Source of the DNA: Osedax frankpressi
Lineage: Eukaryota > Annelida > Polychaeta > Sabellida > Siboglinidae
Direction of reading: 5' to 3'
Assembly: GCA_964035775.1 (NCBI GenBank)
Contig: OZ038314.1
Location: 8,241,980-8,305,979 of the forward strand
Length of the DNA stretch: 64,000 nt
The translations under genes were made by a program, and so were the position numbers. Shown in pieces: positions 25,489-38,300 of the stretch (positions are counted from its first letter, which is position 1; each line of letters opens with the position of its first letter). The notes under the pieces are model-generated. The model made no database searches, was not told the origin of the DNA, and saw only the letters and a list, made by a program, of their open reading frames with translations.

Positions 25489-28400
25489 GTTCTAAAAAAC
25501 AAATATAATAACTATTGAATAATAAATTAAATATATACCAATACTATATACATTTAATAATCTATTTAGTTGAAATACAAAATGAAAGATAACTTAAATT
25601 TGCATATATTTAGTATTATATTTTTTTAATATTCAAATATATTTTATGTGATAAATTAATCAATCAATTTGTATTATTGATTCAATAATTTCAATATCTC
25701 TTTAACATCATCAAATAATCTTAAAATATAAAATCAAAATATAAATCATTATATATATGCTACAAGTTTATATAATTATTATAAATCGAATAATTTAATA
25801 TAGATTACTAAATTTATGATAATTTCGATATGATGTTTTAGTACATATTCGAATAGCGACGATCCAATCATTAATTTTAGTTACATAGATATAAACTTAT
25901 AACTATATAGTATAAATTAATTATAAGTTAAATATTGAATGTTATAATTATTTAATAATAATTTTTTATAAAAATGTAATTACTAAATGTATCTCTAAAA
26001 AGGTTTTCACATCAATATATTTTAAACCTGTCAATCAACTATATATATATGTATAATTCAAGTATTAAAATAATACTATTTTTGTTTATTGTTAAATATA
26101 TTAAATATGTCAATTTAAAATGTCTATGATAATAAGACAGTTAATGCTCCTTAACAATTAAGTATATTATAACTTGTAATAAAAGACGAAATGTTTGGTC
26201 ATATAATTGGCTCCAAAAATTAAAATTGGAATAAGAATTCAATTTTGAATTCCATTTTCTGTAGCTAAACTAATTACACTATATATACACTATAATTGAA
26301 TATCATTTGATATAACAATATATTATTTTATTTATTAAAAATGTAAGTTTATTCAATATATTGTGCTCTAAAAGGATTATGTTTAAATCCAACAAAATTA
26401 TAACATATTTTATTCCTGTAATAGAGTAGATATTTTTCTGCTCTGTTTTAAGTGTTATATTATGCTTTGCTATAACAAATGTTCATAAAAGTATGCTGAT
26501 ATTATATATTACTATTAATAATACTACTAATATTACCTATACTTTTTTACAATAATTATAAATATATACTTTTTTATTTCAATTTTTGTATTCATTATCA
26601 TTTAAATAAATTTAAATAAATACATTTGTTGTATTCATTATACTTTAAATAAATTGTGATATAATAATAACATTTAGTTATTTTCGGTGATATGTGTATA
26701 TAATGTACTCATTTTTAGTATTCAATGTTTATCAGTATGTTATTTCATATTCAGTTGTTAATTTATATCAATATTCCTATATAGAATCGTCTGTTCTCAA
26801 CTGGTTCACGATGCCTCCAAATTGTTAGTTATTTATCTTTCAATACATCAATTGATAAGATTATACTTTTACTTGTTTACAAATACATTATATTACATTA
26901 AATTCGTTGGATGTATATAAAAATAAATAAATATACTTATCAATTTCCAGCCAACAACTAAAATGTTTATTGATGGAGAATTTGTTGAGTCAAAGTCCAC
27001 GAGTTTCATTGATTTGCATAACCCCGTTAGTAGTCAATCTAAATATAAACTTGTAATTTAATCTCTTCTGTCTTAGTATTCTAGATTATTACCAATCAAT
27101 CAAATAAAGTCTAGGTTAAATTGTGTCTTTGATATTTGTTAGTACATACTATCAACTAAGTTACTGTAATTTACTAGTTCATTTCTTTATTCCGTAAATG
27201 ATTTTTACGCTAATTGTGATATTAACTGAAGCCTTTTCCATTAGATAGTGAATTCTGTAATTATAGAAAATCTTTTTCACTAGTTATTAATATCATATTT
27301 TGCTGTGTCATTTTGATAACCTATTATTTATACATTTTATTAATATTAATACTTATAAATTTGTATTGGATTAAAATAAGTAAGATTTATCATACACTTT
27401 ACATACATAAACTTAAGATCTATTATATAGTATATATTGTATGGCTAAATGATATACATAATAAATATATGTATTAAATATAATTAAAAATCGCATAAGT
27501 ATTACAGAACTAAGAAGGACACTAAACAGACTTGATTTCCACTTACAAACTATGCAAACACAATCATTCAACACAACAATTTGACTTTATAATTAGCTAA
27601 TAAAATTGAACTCGTTAGACAATATCTTTCTCTTCGTTAATAATAATTAATATATAATTCTCTCCATGTGTGTGTGGAATAAAGTGAATATCCTGTCTGG
27701 TCAACGTAGCTTCGACTGAAGCTATGTCATATTTTAAATCATTCGATATCTCCCGTCACAAGGATTGGATTCCATTACTAACGGCTCTATATTGCATCTC
27801 TGACCTCAAATGACCTCTACAAACCTCTAACCCTCAGATCTCTAATTATCTTTACAGACCTCTACCACTCAGATCTATAATTATATTTACAGACCTCTAA
27901 TTCTCTGACCTCTAATTATCTTTACAGACCTCTAACCCTCTGACCTCTAATTATCTTTACAAACCTCTAACCCTCCGACCTCTAATTATCTTTACAGACC
28001 TCTAATTCTCTGACCTCTAATTATCTTTAGAAACCTCTAACCCCATGACCTCTAATTACATTTACAAACTCCGCCCCTTTGTAGGCTACTAACGAGGTGG
28101 TGACTCGAGTACCACGCTGCACAGATGCTGAGATGCGCGAGGCAACAGATTCCTGTGCCGAAGCCTTCAAAACTTGGTCGCAGACTACAGTTCTCTCGCG
28201 TCAACAACTGTTATTCCGTTATGCGCAGTTGGTGCGCAGGGATCTGGTTAATCTCGATTGTAGTTCTTTGATTTCTTCTCTCTTTACAACTTTATTGCAT
28301 ATCTTTATTTAATTAACTGATAAGACTGTAAACTGATAAGATACAGATTCGGATTAAATAAAGAAAATAAATAATAAAAAAGTTTATAAAAATCAAGATT

Positions 28401-31400
28401 ACAAAGATATCTGATTGCCTATCTCTTCTATATCATAGTATATATCTTCTATATCATATCATATCTCTTCTATACCATAGCCTATCTCTTCTATATCATA
28501 GTATATATGTTCTGTCATGATATTTTTTAAAATGCGAATATTAAAAAAATACATTTTTAACTATAATTGTAATAAGATATTTAATATAATATTATGTATA
28601 TACAATTAAATATATGTTTAAATAAAATCACACCAATCTAGTAAAAATAACCAAATAATTGAATTATACAATCAAATATATTTAATTCCAAATTGATCAA
28701 ATCTCAGTAATCACCTTTTTCCAAAATAATATCCTTGATTAAACTTTATATATATATTTATATACACTTTATACACATTTATTTACATTTAAAATTAAAA
28801 CTGTTAGAATTTTTCTTATAACCTATTTATTCTAATTATTAATCTAATTGTAAAAAGAATTATAATCATTATATTTATATTAACACATGTTGTTGTAGTT
28901 GACTGTTAAATTTTGTTTTATAGAAAAAAATTGCTGCCAATATCACATTGGAACAAGGCAAAACTTTATTGGATGCCGAAGGAGATGTAATGAGGGGTTT
29001 ACGTTAGTACATATATTCTATATAGGTATTCGCATTGTAAATTCCGTATTAATTTTTAGGTATTACATTTGAATGGATATGTAATATAATATCATAGTCT
29101 ATATTTATATTTACAAAGTACTCTTATCTTACGAAGTAATATATTTTCTTTTGATACAATTTATAGTATTAAATGTTTTATTGCATTTGTTTCAATATTT
29201 ATGTTGAGTAGAAAATAAATAAATATATATATTATTATAATAATTATGATAATAAATATATTAATATACTTATATAATTTAATATAATAATATACCTATA
29301 TAATTCAAATTTTATTAAACAAGAGAAAATATTCTATAGAATATAAGATGATAAATATTTTACAAATATTTAAAAAAACTTATTTTTATAAACAAATAAT
29401 TATTAATGGAATTTATAATTTAAATGTAATAACATTTTTGTAGACATTAAAAACAATTATTTCTCTCATATCTTCTTTAAATATTGCATGATATATTATT
29501 TACCACTCGTAAACTGATCTGACATTTGTGATGTTATTGACCTTCAGAGGTCGTCGAGCATTCTTGCAGTGCTCCGGAATTATTACTCGGTGATACACTT
29601 GGCAATATTGCCAAAGACATGGATACATGTACCTATAGAACTCCCCTAGGAGTGACGGCTGGTATAACTCCTTTCAATTTCCCTGCCATGATTCCTTTGT
29701 GGGTATGTACAATGTTAATTTTTCGCTCATCCCTATATTGTCTTATATACGCATATTTCTATATATATATATATCACTTTAAGACCTCACTTTACATAGA
29801 ACATAGCACAAATACCCTTTAAAATCTCAACCATATCATTTGACTTCACTCTATGTGTTTTCAACTCTCTTTACTCTACTCTGATCTCCCCTATAACCTC
29901 CCCTTTTACATCGCCTCTACCATCTTGAACTTTACTTACACTTCTATTTAGTTTTACTCTAGCATAAGCATCTTATACTACTTTACTATACTACCTTACA
30001 CCTTTTTATACCTTCTTTAAACTTTTTAAATAACAATATACTCATATAGATTACAGACTACCTCAATACACCTATCGTTAACACCTAATATAATGCAATA
30101 GCTACTCCATAACCGTGACCTTCAACCCCTTCGCTTACTTTATTTCATAGCCTATGCGAATTAATCACTCTTCCCTTTCCACTACTATTGTAAAACCACC
30201 AACTCCACTTCCTACGACAAACTCCATCTCTGTCCCCACAGATGTTCCCCATTTCAATTGCATGTGGTAACACAATGGTGATGAAGCCATCCGAGAGAGA
30301 TCCTGGAGCCACTATGATGTTATGCGAATTGTTGAACGAAGCAGGCTTCCCAAAAGGAGTGGTCAATGTATTCCATGGGGAGCATGACGTTAGTCTTGTC
30401 TTTAGTATGTCTTTAGTTTGTCTTTAGTTTGTCTTTAGTTTGTCTTTAGTTTGTCTTTAGTTTGTCTTTAGTTTGTCTTTAGTTTGTCTTTAGTTTGTCT
30501 TTAGTTTGTCTTTAGTTTGTCTTTAGTTTGTCTTTAGTTTGTCTTTAGTTTGTCTTTAGTTTGTATTTAGTTTGTCTTTAGTTTGTCTTTAGTTTGTCTT
30601 TAGTTTGTCTTTAGTTTGTCTTTAGTTTGTCTTTAGTTTGTCTTTAGTTTGTCTTTAGTTTGTCTTTAGTTTGTCTTTAGTTTGTCTTTAGTTTGTCTTT
30701 AGTTTGTCTTTAGTTTGTCTTTAGTTTGTCTTTAGTTTGTCTTTAGTTTGTCTTTAGTTTGTTTTTAGTTTGTCTTTAGTTTGTCTTTAGTTTGTCTTTA
30801 GTTTGTCTTTAGTTTGTCTTTAGTTTGTCTTTAGTTTGTCTTTAGTTTGTCTTTAGTTTGTCTTTTGTTTGTCTTTAGTAGTTATTGCATTGAATGATAT
30901 TCTTTACAATTAAGTAGTTGTTATGTCTTTGAAGTTACGCTTTAGTCTTTAGTTATTACTTTGCGGTTAGTCTGTAATCATGGCTTTGCCGTTAGTCTGT
31001 AATCATGTCTTTGATGTTAGTCTAATCAGGTTTACGTTATTAAATTGTTGAGTTTTAGTTATGATATAATAATCCCTAACGTCATTTCCTTTTTCTTTTA
31101 GGCCGTAAACTTCATCTGCGACCACCCGTCCATTAAAGCTATCTCGTTTGTCGGATCCGACCAGGCCGGCCAACACATCTACGAGAGGGGCTCTAAGGGA
31201 GGCAAACGCGTTCAATCTAATATGGTCGGTATCTGCACACGCGGTGCAAACTACTCTTAAATAGTTTAAATAAAATTACACTCGATTCCAAAGGTATTTT
31301 ATTAATATCATAGTAAGCATGTTTAATCGTTAATTTAGAATTCTATATTTATTTGATTATATTATTGATCGGAATTGATTTCATTAAAGAATATTATATC

Positions 31401-34400
31401 CATTATTAGGGAGCTAAGAATCATGGTGTGATATTACCAGATGCCAACAAGGAAGCTACTTTGAATGCGGTAAATTCTAATATTGTATAAATAATAATAA
31501 TTAAATAAAACAAGTCTTATAACCTATATAAGGATGCCATCATGCAAAATAATAACTAAACTATAATATCTAAATTATATTTATAATTTAGGGTAATTTA
31601 ATCCATAGCGATTAATTTAATTCCAGAGAATATTTCAGAGATTAGCTTGGAATATGTGTTTAGTAGATAAAAAGATAAATTATTCTTTATAAGATTTAAA
31701 TTTAGATTTATAAATATAATTCATCAAATTTTAAGACAATGTAATATTATTTTAATTAATATTTCATATTAATTTAGCTTGCTGGTGCTGGTTTTGGAGC
31801 CGCAGGACAGAGGTGTATGGCTCTCTCTACACTAGTGTGGGTCGGTGAGAGTAAACATTGGATTCCGGATCTCATAGAAAGAGCTAGGAAGTTTAAAGTT
31901 GGACCAGGTCATTTTAGTGATCTAGTGTAATATATAATAACGTGGCTCTCAAAATACAATGTTTTATGAATACTTCTGACTATAATTTGACTTTACAGAA
32001 ATCTCAATATTCATAACTACTAAATAACTTAAATATTTATACAAAATATGCAAAAATTTATGAAATTAATCTTTAATATCAAGTTTAAGTAAAATATCAA
32101 AATAAGTTATAATTTATAAATTACAAATTATAAGAATTCTAATTTTTTATAAATATAAAATCATCGATAATAATATTTAACACTTTAACTAATATTAATA
32201 ATTAAAAAAATATATATATATAGGTATTATATAAACTATTCTCGTATATATTCAAAGATCCTAAATACCACCACACCAACTACTCCGCAAACAGGTACCG
32301 ACCCAACTGTAGATGTGGGACCGGTGATTTCTCCGCGCGCTCTGGAACGCATTGAACGCTTGGTGGCTAGCGGCGAGAAAGATGGAGCCGACGTGCTACT
32401 GGATGGACGCGGTTGCAAAGTCAATGGCTACGAATCAGGAAATTTCATCGGACCCACCTTCCTGCATAACGTAAAGGTTGGTAGTCGGCGATGTACGTCG
32501 TAGTTCACTGAAGATACTCGAAAACGAGGCTATCTTATTTGGCATATTTCATATGATCTCATGTATTTTTTAATTGGTATTGTATTATAAATGCTAGAAA
32601 TCTTATAAAAAATGTTCACATTTAACATAGTTTTCATAATCGTAAAGATTTATTTCAATAATTATCTAGAAATAATTTTATAATTATTAAGGGTTTCAAA
32701 TTTTAGGTTTTAAAATTGAATAAAAACATTCAAATAATGTATTTTAGAAAGTCAACTCTCAGAAAATATTATTGATTATTTGTGTAAATTTTATTAATTT
32801 TTGAATAAATTAGTTCAATTAAACTTTATATTTGGTTAATTTATAGTTTAACAATTTTTATAAAATTAAAACAAAATTAAAGTTTCAAATTCAATGTTTA
32901 TATTTATATTAAAAGGTCAAGGGGTATATTTACTTTTACGGTTATTGCAGAGCTTATAAAGGTAGATGCTAGTAAGAGGGATGATCATATCATTTTAAAT
33001 AAACTTTAAATGTAATTTTCTCAGTATTTTGAATTTGTAAACTAAAAATCCGATATCTTTTTAGTTTACAGTTCGTATTCGATAATATTTTCACAGAATA
33101 TTTATAGTTATGCCTAAAATAATAGTGTTCAAAATTTTTAGAATTGTTTTTAAAATATTTTATAACAGATTTATAACATATATTGAAAATTTGTTGAAAA
33201 ATATATTTAAAATTTTTTCACAAATATTTTTGGCCATATTATATTTTTGCAAAATGTTGAATACAATATTTGTAGATTTGGGTTTCCTTATTTCAATGCA
33301 ATTAATTTCGTAGAAATCCCAAACACATTCAATGAGATAACAGAATTAGTGTAAGTGTAAAATCCCTATTTTACGTTGGATCAATTCTACCCGCAGATAA
33401 CCTTAAATGAATTCAAATTAATTTCATTGAATTATTTGTATAGATTTGTATAGATTTGTATTAGCTTAATTCATTCAAGTGATTACCACTTTAGAATCAA
33501 TTGTTATAATTAATCCTTTAATTAGAAATGGAGTGATACATATTTCCTTTAGATATATTTGTATATATATTTCCCATCACAATATTTATAAATATTTATA
33601 ATCTAATTAAACTTTAGTTAGTTTTATATTCTTCTAAATTAATTAGTTTTTTGAGCTTTTTTCAATTCAATGCAAATTAATTGTAAAAATAAACATATTG
33701 TTTTAATTTGACTTCACAAACATTTAAAAAAAACTATATTTCATCGATATGTTGTCATTTTAATGTTAAATATCAACGAGGTAATCTTTGATAAATATCT
33801 TAAATATATATAAAATAATGAAAGTAGAAGTATTTATGAGAGATTATAAATCATAACCATGTTAAGAAATCTAAATTTCATGTAAATATTGAGTTTAGGT
33901 TTTACTGTCTTAATTATTATAATTTCATAACAATTATGGAATATATTCAATACGTGTAGTATTATATTTCACTGGTACGTATTAATACGTATAATAATTA
34001 ATATGCAGCCATCGATGGAATGCTATTATGAGGAAATCTTTGGTCCAGTGATTTGCAGTATGGAGGTAGATACTCTCGACGACGCCATTGAATTAATCAA
34101 CGGCAATAGATACGGTAACGGCACTGCTATATTCACAACAAATGGCGCGATTGCAAGGAAGTTTGTGAACGAAATTGACGTTGGACAGGTAGTTTAAATA
34201 ATATTGACGTTGGACAGGTAGTTTAAATAATATTGACGTTGGACAGGTAGTTTAAATAATCGTTTATAAATAGTTAATAGTAAGATACAAACTAAGATAT
34301 GCCAACGACTATCCAATTGTAATTTATTTGTTATCGCCTTCTAGATTGGAGTGAATGTACCCATCCCCGTACCTATCCCCATGTTTTCGTTCACCGGCTC

Positions 34401-34649
34401 TAGAGGATCTTTCAGGGGAGACGCTCATTTCTATGGAAAACAGGTTTAATATTCTAGAAATATAATATTTGTTTAATTTGTATAAATTCTCTTTGTCATT
34501 TTGATAAAAATTTGATTTAAAATATTAATGGGAACAATCGATTACAGGGAATTAACTTCTACACCCAAACAAAGACTGTTGTTTCCATGTGGAAAGCTGA
34601 AGATGCAACTAGCTGTAACGCCACCACAGCAATGCCCGTACAAAGATAG
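25447..34649 (+). CDS. ALDH6A1: Methylmalonate-semialdehyde dehydrogenase (acylating), mitochondrial; 14 exons, complete
   Basis: Oxidises malonate and methylmalonate semialdehydes with CoA and NAD+ to acetyl- and propionyl-CoA in the mitochondrial matrix, the distal step of valine and pyrimidine catabolism. Exons: 25447-25488, 26785-26823, 26951-27025, 28085-28246, 28924-29002, 29548-29702, 30242-30388, 31102-31224, 31410-31469, 31778-31907, 32295-32476, 34009-34188, 34345-34443, 34548-34649. All phases agree; 524 codons plus stop, near the family's 520-540. Visible motifs: [91 protein letters not shown] (catalytic Cys about residue 307), [28 protein letters not shown]. The 5' UTR is not defined. 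Function is very secure by family. Confidence 0.97.
27793..28075 (+). repeat. 35-bp tandem repeat just before the exon-4 acceptor
   Basis: About eight copies, each a run ACCTCTAACCCTCTG then ACCTCTAATTATCTTTACAG. Every unit carries branch-point-like CTAAC, CTGAC and CTAAT words, a pyrimidine tract and CAG. The true acceptor (CCCCTTTGTAG, 28074-28084) follows at once. Confidence 0.93.
28420..28510. repeat. Short imperfect repeat of TATCTCTTCTATATCATAG
   Basis: About four diverged copies in the dehydrogenase intron after exon 4, within 270 bases of the donor. Confidence 0.75.
29703..30241 (+). other. Pyrimidine-rich intron between dehydrogenase exons 6 and 7
   Basis: After about 29830 the sense strand is rich in C and T over some 400 bases (ACTCTCTTTACTCTACTCTG and similar), ending in CTCTGTCCCCACAG at exon 7. 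No strict period; it may be a decayed pyrimidine repeat. Confidence 0.6.
30396..30888 (+). repeat. 11-bp minisatellite (TTTGTCTTTAG)n at the start of a dehydrogenase intron
   Basis: About 45 nearly identical copies beginning within ten bases of the exon-7 donor (GAC/GTTAGTCTTGTCTTTAG). The first intron bases already resemble the unit, so the array seems to have grown from the intron's own start. Each unit is a pyrimidine tract ending TTTAG, like an acceptor. Decayed remnants (GTTAGTCTGTAATCATG) reach about 31030. Confidence 0.97.
31778..31907 (+). CDS. ALDH6A1: Dehydrogenase exon 10: catalytic cysteine
   Basis: Encodes [19 protein letters not shown], followed by a W-rich surface segment and ending KFKVGP(G). 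The Cys in GQRCMA is the nucleophile of the aldehyde dehydrogenase family, so the enzyme looks catalytically intact. Confidence 0.95.
34174..34260 (+). repeat. 29-bp triplication across the exon-12 splice donor
   Basis: Three exact copies starting at 34174, 34203 and 34232. The first contains the real junction TTGGACAG/GTAGTTTAA; the other two are intronic. Use of donor 2 or 3 would bring in GTA GTT TAA, an in-frame stop, so only the first makes the full enzyme. Confidence 0.98.
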
Positions 34650-34770
34650 TAGTAATTATTGTAATGCTATCGAACTCGCCATAAGATCTTATTAACTAAC
34701 TATACCATTACAAATCAAGTCAATTGATATTATTTTTAGAGATTGTAAATCTCTGTTATCATAAAATTCA

Positions 34771-34776
34771 AATAAA
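34771..34776 (+). terminator. Poly(A) signal AATAAA for the dehydrogenase gene
   Basis: AATAAA about 120 bases past the stop codon at 34649; the only clear signal before the convergent SOCS gene. Confidence 0.6.
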
Positions 34777-34795
34777 ATTCAAAATGCGAGTGATT

Positions 34796-34801
34796 TTTAT
34801 T
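34796..34801 (-). terminator. Poly(A) signal AATAAA (minus strand) for the SOCS gene
   Basis: TTTATT on the plus strand, about 185 bases past the SOCS stop at 34986. It lies 20 bases from the oppositely oriented signal at 34771, so the two 3' ends would interlock. Confidence 0.5.
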
Positions 34802-34985
34802 CTGTAATTTAAAAGTGCGTTGATGATAAAATGAAGTAAATTAAAAAATACCTACTTTTATAATATAAAAATAAACGGCATAGATCTAACTTTATAAGAT
34901 CAAACGAGGGTGAGAGAAGTGTACGGGTCGGAGAATGGGTCGGAGAATGGGTCGGAGAACGGGTTTGGTGACTAGCCGACCGTAC

Positions 34986-35304
34986 TCAAGCCGGAGTGCC
35001 CTGCATCGGGTTATACTTGAGGATGCGTACGCTGACCGATCGCTTGTAGTGGTAGTAGCGCAGGTAGTCGACGAGGGGTTTCGGCAACGGCAGACGCTCC
35101 AGGGCGTCGTAGTTGTTTCGACAGACCGTCGTGCAAATCGCGGCTCGACACAGGTGTTGCAGGCTGAACGGCTGGCGTCGAGCCACGGGTACAGTCAACA
35201 TCGGCTCAAAGAATAAGCAACGCACCGGGTCCTTGTAGTGTTCGATGAGGCCGTTTACGGACGCCGCGGAGAATATGGCGCTGTCGTGGGAGTCGAAACT
35301 AAAT
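34986..35304 (-). CDS. SOCS last exon: end of SH2 and SOCS box
   Basis: Encodes [58 protein letters not shown], then [20 protein letters not shown] and [11 protein letters not shown], stop. An extra TVC/RNN stretch lies between the BC box and the LPLP motif, slightly longer than in vertebrate SOCS5. Confidence 0.96.
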
Positions 35305-38300
35305 CTGCAACGAATATAGAACGATTATACTAATCGATAACATCTAAATCAAATTATAGATATGTATTTACAATTAATATAATATATATGTGATATTTAA
35401 AGAATATCTCTTAAAGAAATAATAATTTCTATATTTAGATGTAGGGCACAAGATTAAATTAATAATCATTGAATAATAAATGATAACTTATTATTTAATA
35501 TATTCTTATGAAATTAATGAACATTATCGATTAAATAAGTACATAGATTTTGCTGACGGACAACAATAGATGTAATTAACCGATGATCCAATTGTTCTAT
35601 ACGGGCGTGCAAGGATCGTCCGTATCTCCTAAACGAAACCGAGAAGATATAACCATCCTGAGCGCTGTCTCGCAGTAAAAAGCTGCCGTCGACGCTCTTG
35701 TGAAGTAGGGTTTCAGCTGCGTAGCGGTCCATTTCACCCCAGTAGTAGGGGCACGCGGCTATAGACGCTAGATCTGGTACTAGGCAATGCTGGTAGTCAA
35801 CCTGTAGGAGGATTATTTCAATGTAGGTTATGTGTGAAGATTATGTATTAAAAAGCAAAAAGGGGTCATTTAAATATTTAGATTTTAAAATATATTTATT
35901 CTTTATTATACTAGAATTTATTTATATTTTAAACATTTAATTAATATTACTTTTTTAATTGTAAAATGAAACAATGATAACAACACATATATTTATATTA
36001 ATATTATTTGACCTAGTTTATTTGACCATTTCTATTTTGGTAATACAAATTTTTCAAATATTTAGTTATCTCATATTTACAAATTTAATGTTTATAATTA
36101 ATGTATAAAAATAGCAATTGTCAATCTTTATTTAAATTTATTTAAATTATCAATCTTTATTAGTGTTAAAACTAAAATATCTTCACATGTTCTATTATAT
36201 TGATAATATAATAGATAATAATAATGAGACATAAATACCCTTGTATAATAATTGCTATGCAAATGTTGACCTTAAATGTGATATAAGAATGTGACTATTG
36301 GTATTACCAAACATTAATTGCCATGTTATTATTGTACATACATTAAGTGAATGCAGAACATGATGATATGGTAGGTATTATATCGGTGACCTTTAATCAC
36401 ATATGAATGTTCAATTTATCTATATAATTCACAGTGTGGATCATCCTACTATTTAAAATAAACACATATAGTTATATATGAGTAGTAGTTCACCTTTAGA
36501 ATGAATTATGTTCTAGTATTCCTATAAAAAACATTATTTTAATAAAAGATATTATTTAAAAATATAATTAATTCTAAATTTAAATATGTATTACTAAGAA
36601 ATATTATTCTCTATTCAAAATTAATTATTGGTGCAATTGTTCATAAAATGTAAAGTAAAGTAAATAAAATAATATTATTGAAAAATAAATTCTAAACATT
36701 TTATTTAATAATGCATTTATATTCAACATTAGCTGTACTAATATATATTATATGAAACTATATATTTATAATTATAAGAAATAATCAATATTTAGGATAT
36801 ATAAAATAAATAATTCAAAATATTAATTAAATAGGTCATATATATTTGTAAGCATTTACTTGAGACCATTTTATATTTGAATAACATTACTCTGTTTGCA
36901 TTGGGTGGGAAACTGCACTTTATTAAACTCAATAAAACATATTAGCCTAATTCTATGTACTTTGGAATAATTGAGATATAATGTAAATATTATATAAGAG
37001 GTATTACATTTTTTGAAGAAAAATTAGTTGGTCTGCTCTTTATAAAAATAATATATATATTAATATAATATAAATTAAACAAAAATATAATAATATATAT
37101 TTGTCTGTTATCAATAATTAAATAAATAATAAACTATTTAAAAAAAATAAGATAATGCTTAATATATTTTTTATACATTTAATATTATATTCAAATTAAT
37201 TAATAACTATGTACTTCGTTATATTATTTATAGATTATATATTTAAACATATATTATTTAAATTTCATTTTAGTCAAAAAGCATTTGTTTAGTTTTCCAA
37301 ATTATATATATTATTAAAATTATCTTTAAATGTAATCTGTTTTTATTAAATATAATATATATTAAACAAAATTATTTAAACATTTTTTGAGCTGTTGCAT
37401 ATAAATATTTATAAAATCTAAATTATATAATAATATAATTTAAAAATATATATCATATTTCTTTTCATATTTTATAACATTTGCAATATCTTACAACATA
37501 AGTATACATTATAAGTATAAATTACAATAGTATATAACACATTTTCAAAAAACATATATTAAATTATTAATAAAATATATTAATTTGATAACTAGAATTA
37601 TATAAACACATCTAATTAAATAATTACCATTTGATTGAATTTAAGTTTTAAATATTATAAAGGTTACACAAAATTATAATTATACAAATTTATAATAATA
37701 TTATGATATAATTTTACAAAAAATAAAGATATAAATTTACAAATATACAATATTAAATGATATAATTTTACAATATTATAATAATATAAATTACAAGCAA
37801 AAATAAAACAATAATATGTATAATTTTCTAAAAATAATTTAAATCTAAATTTATTTTAAATCCAGTTTTATAATTTAATTTAATTATTAACTATACAGCA
37901 ATGTTTTAATAATATTATATATATATATTCATATTAGAGATCTACTTATTCATTAGAAATGAGATTTTTAAGATGATATTTAAAATAATTCATTCAAATA
38001 TGTGATAAATAATTGTTTGATATTTTATTGCACATTAATTGTTAATGAAATAAATGATTAAACTTTGATTTATATTACATTATAACAATTATAAAATATC
38101 TTAATTTTACATATGTGCTTTATTATTATATTAATGATATTATATGAAATTATATAAAAATAATATGAATATGTATTTAAAAGCAACATTTTTAAAATTT
38201 ATATTATTTTTGAATTAGAGGGCTGTACTTCTTTAGTTAAAAATGCTGTATTCTTTATATTTCCCATTAAACATATTTTAAAAAAACACAACATAAAAAA

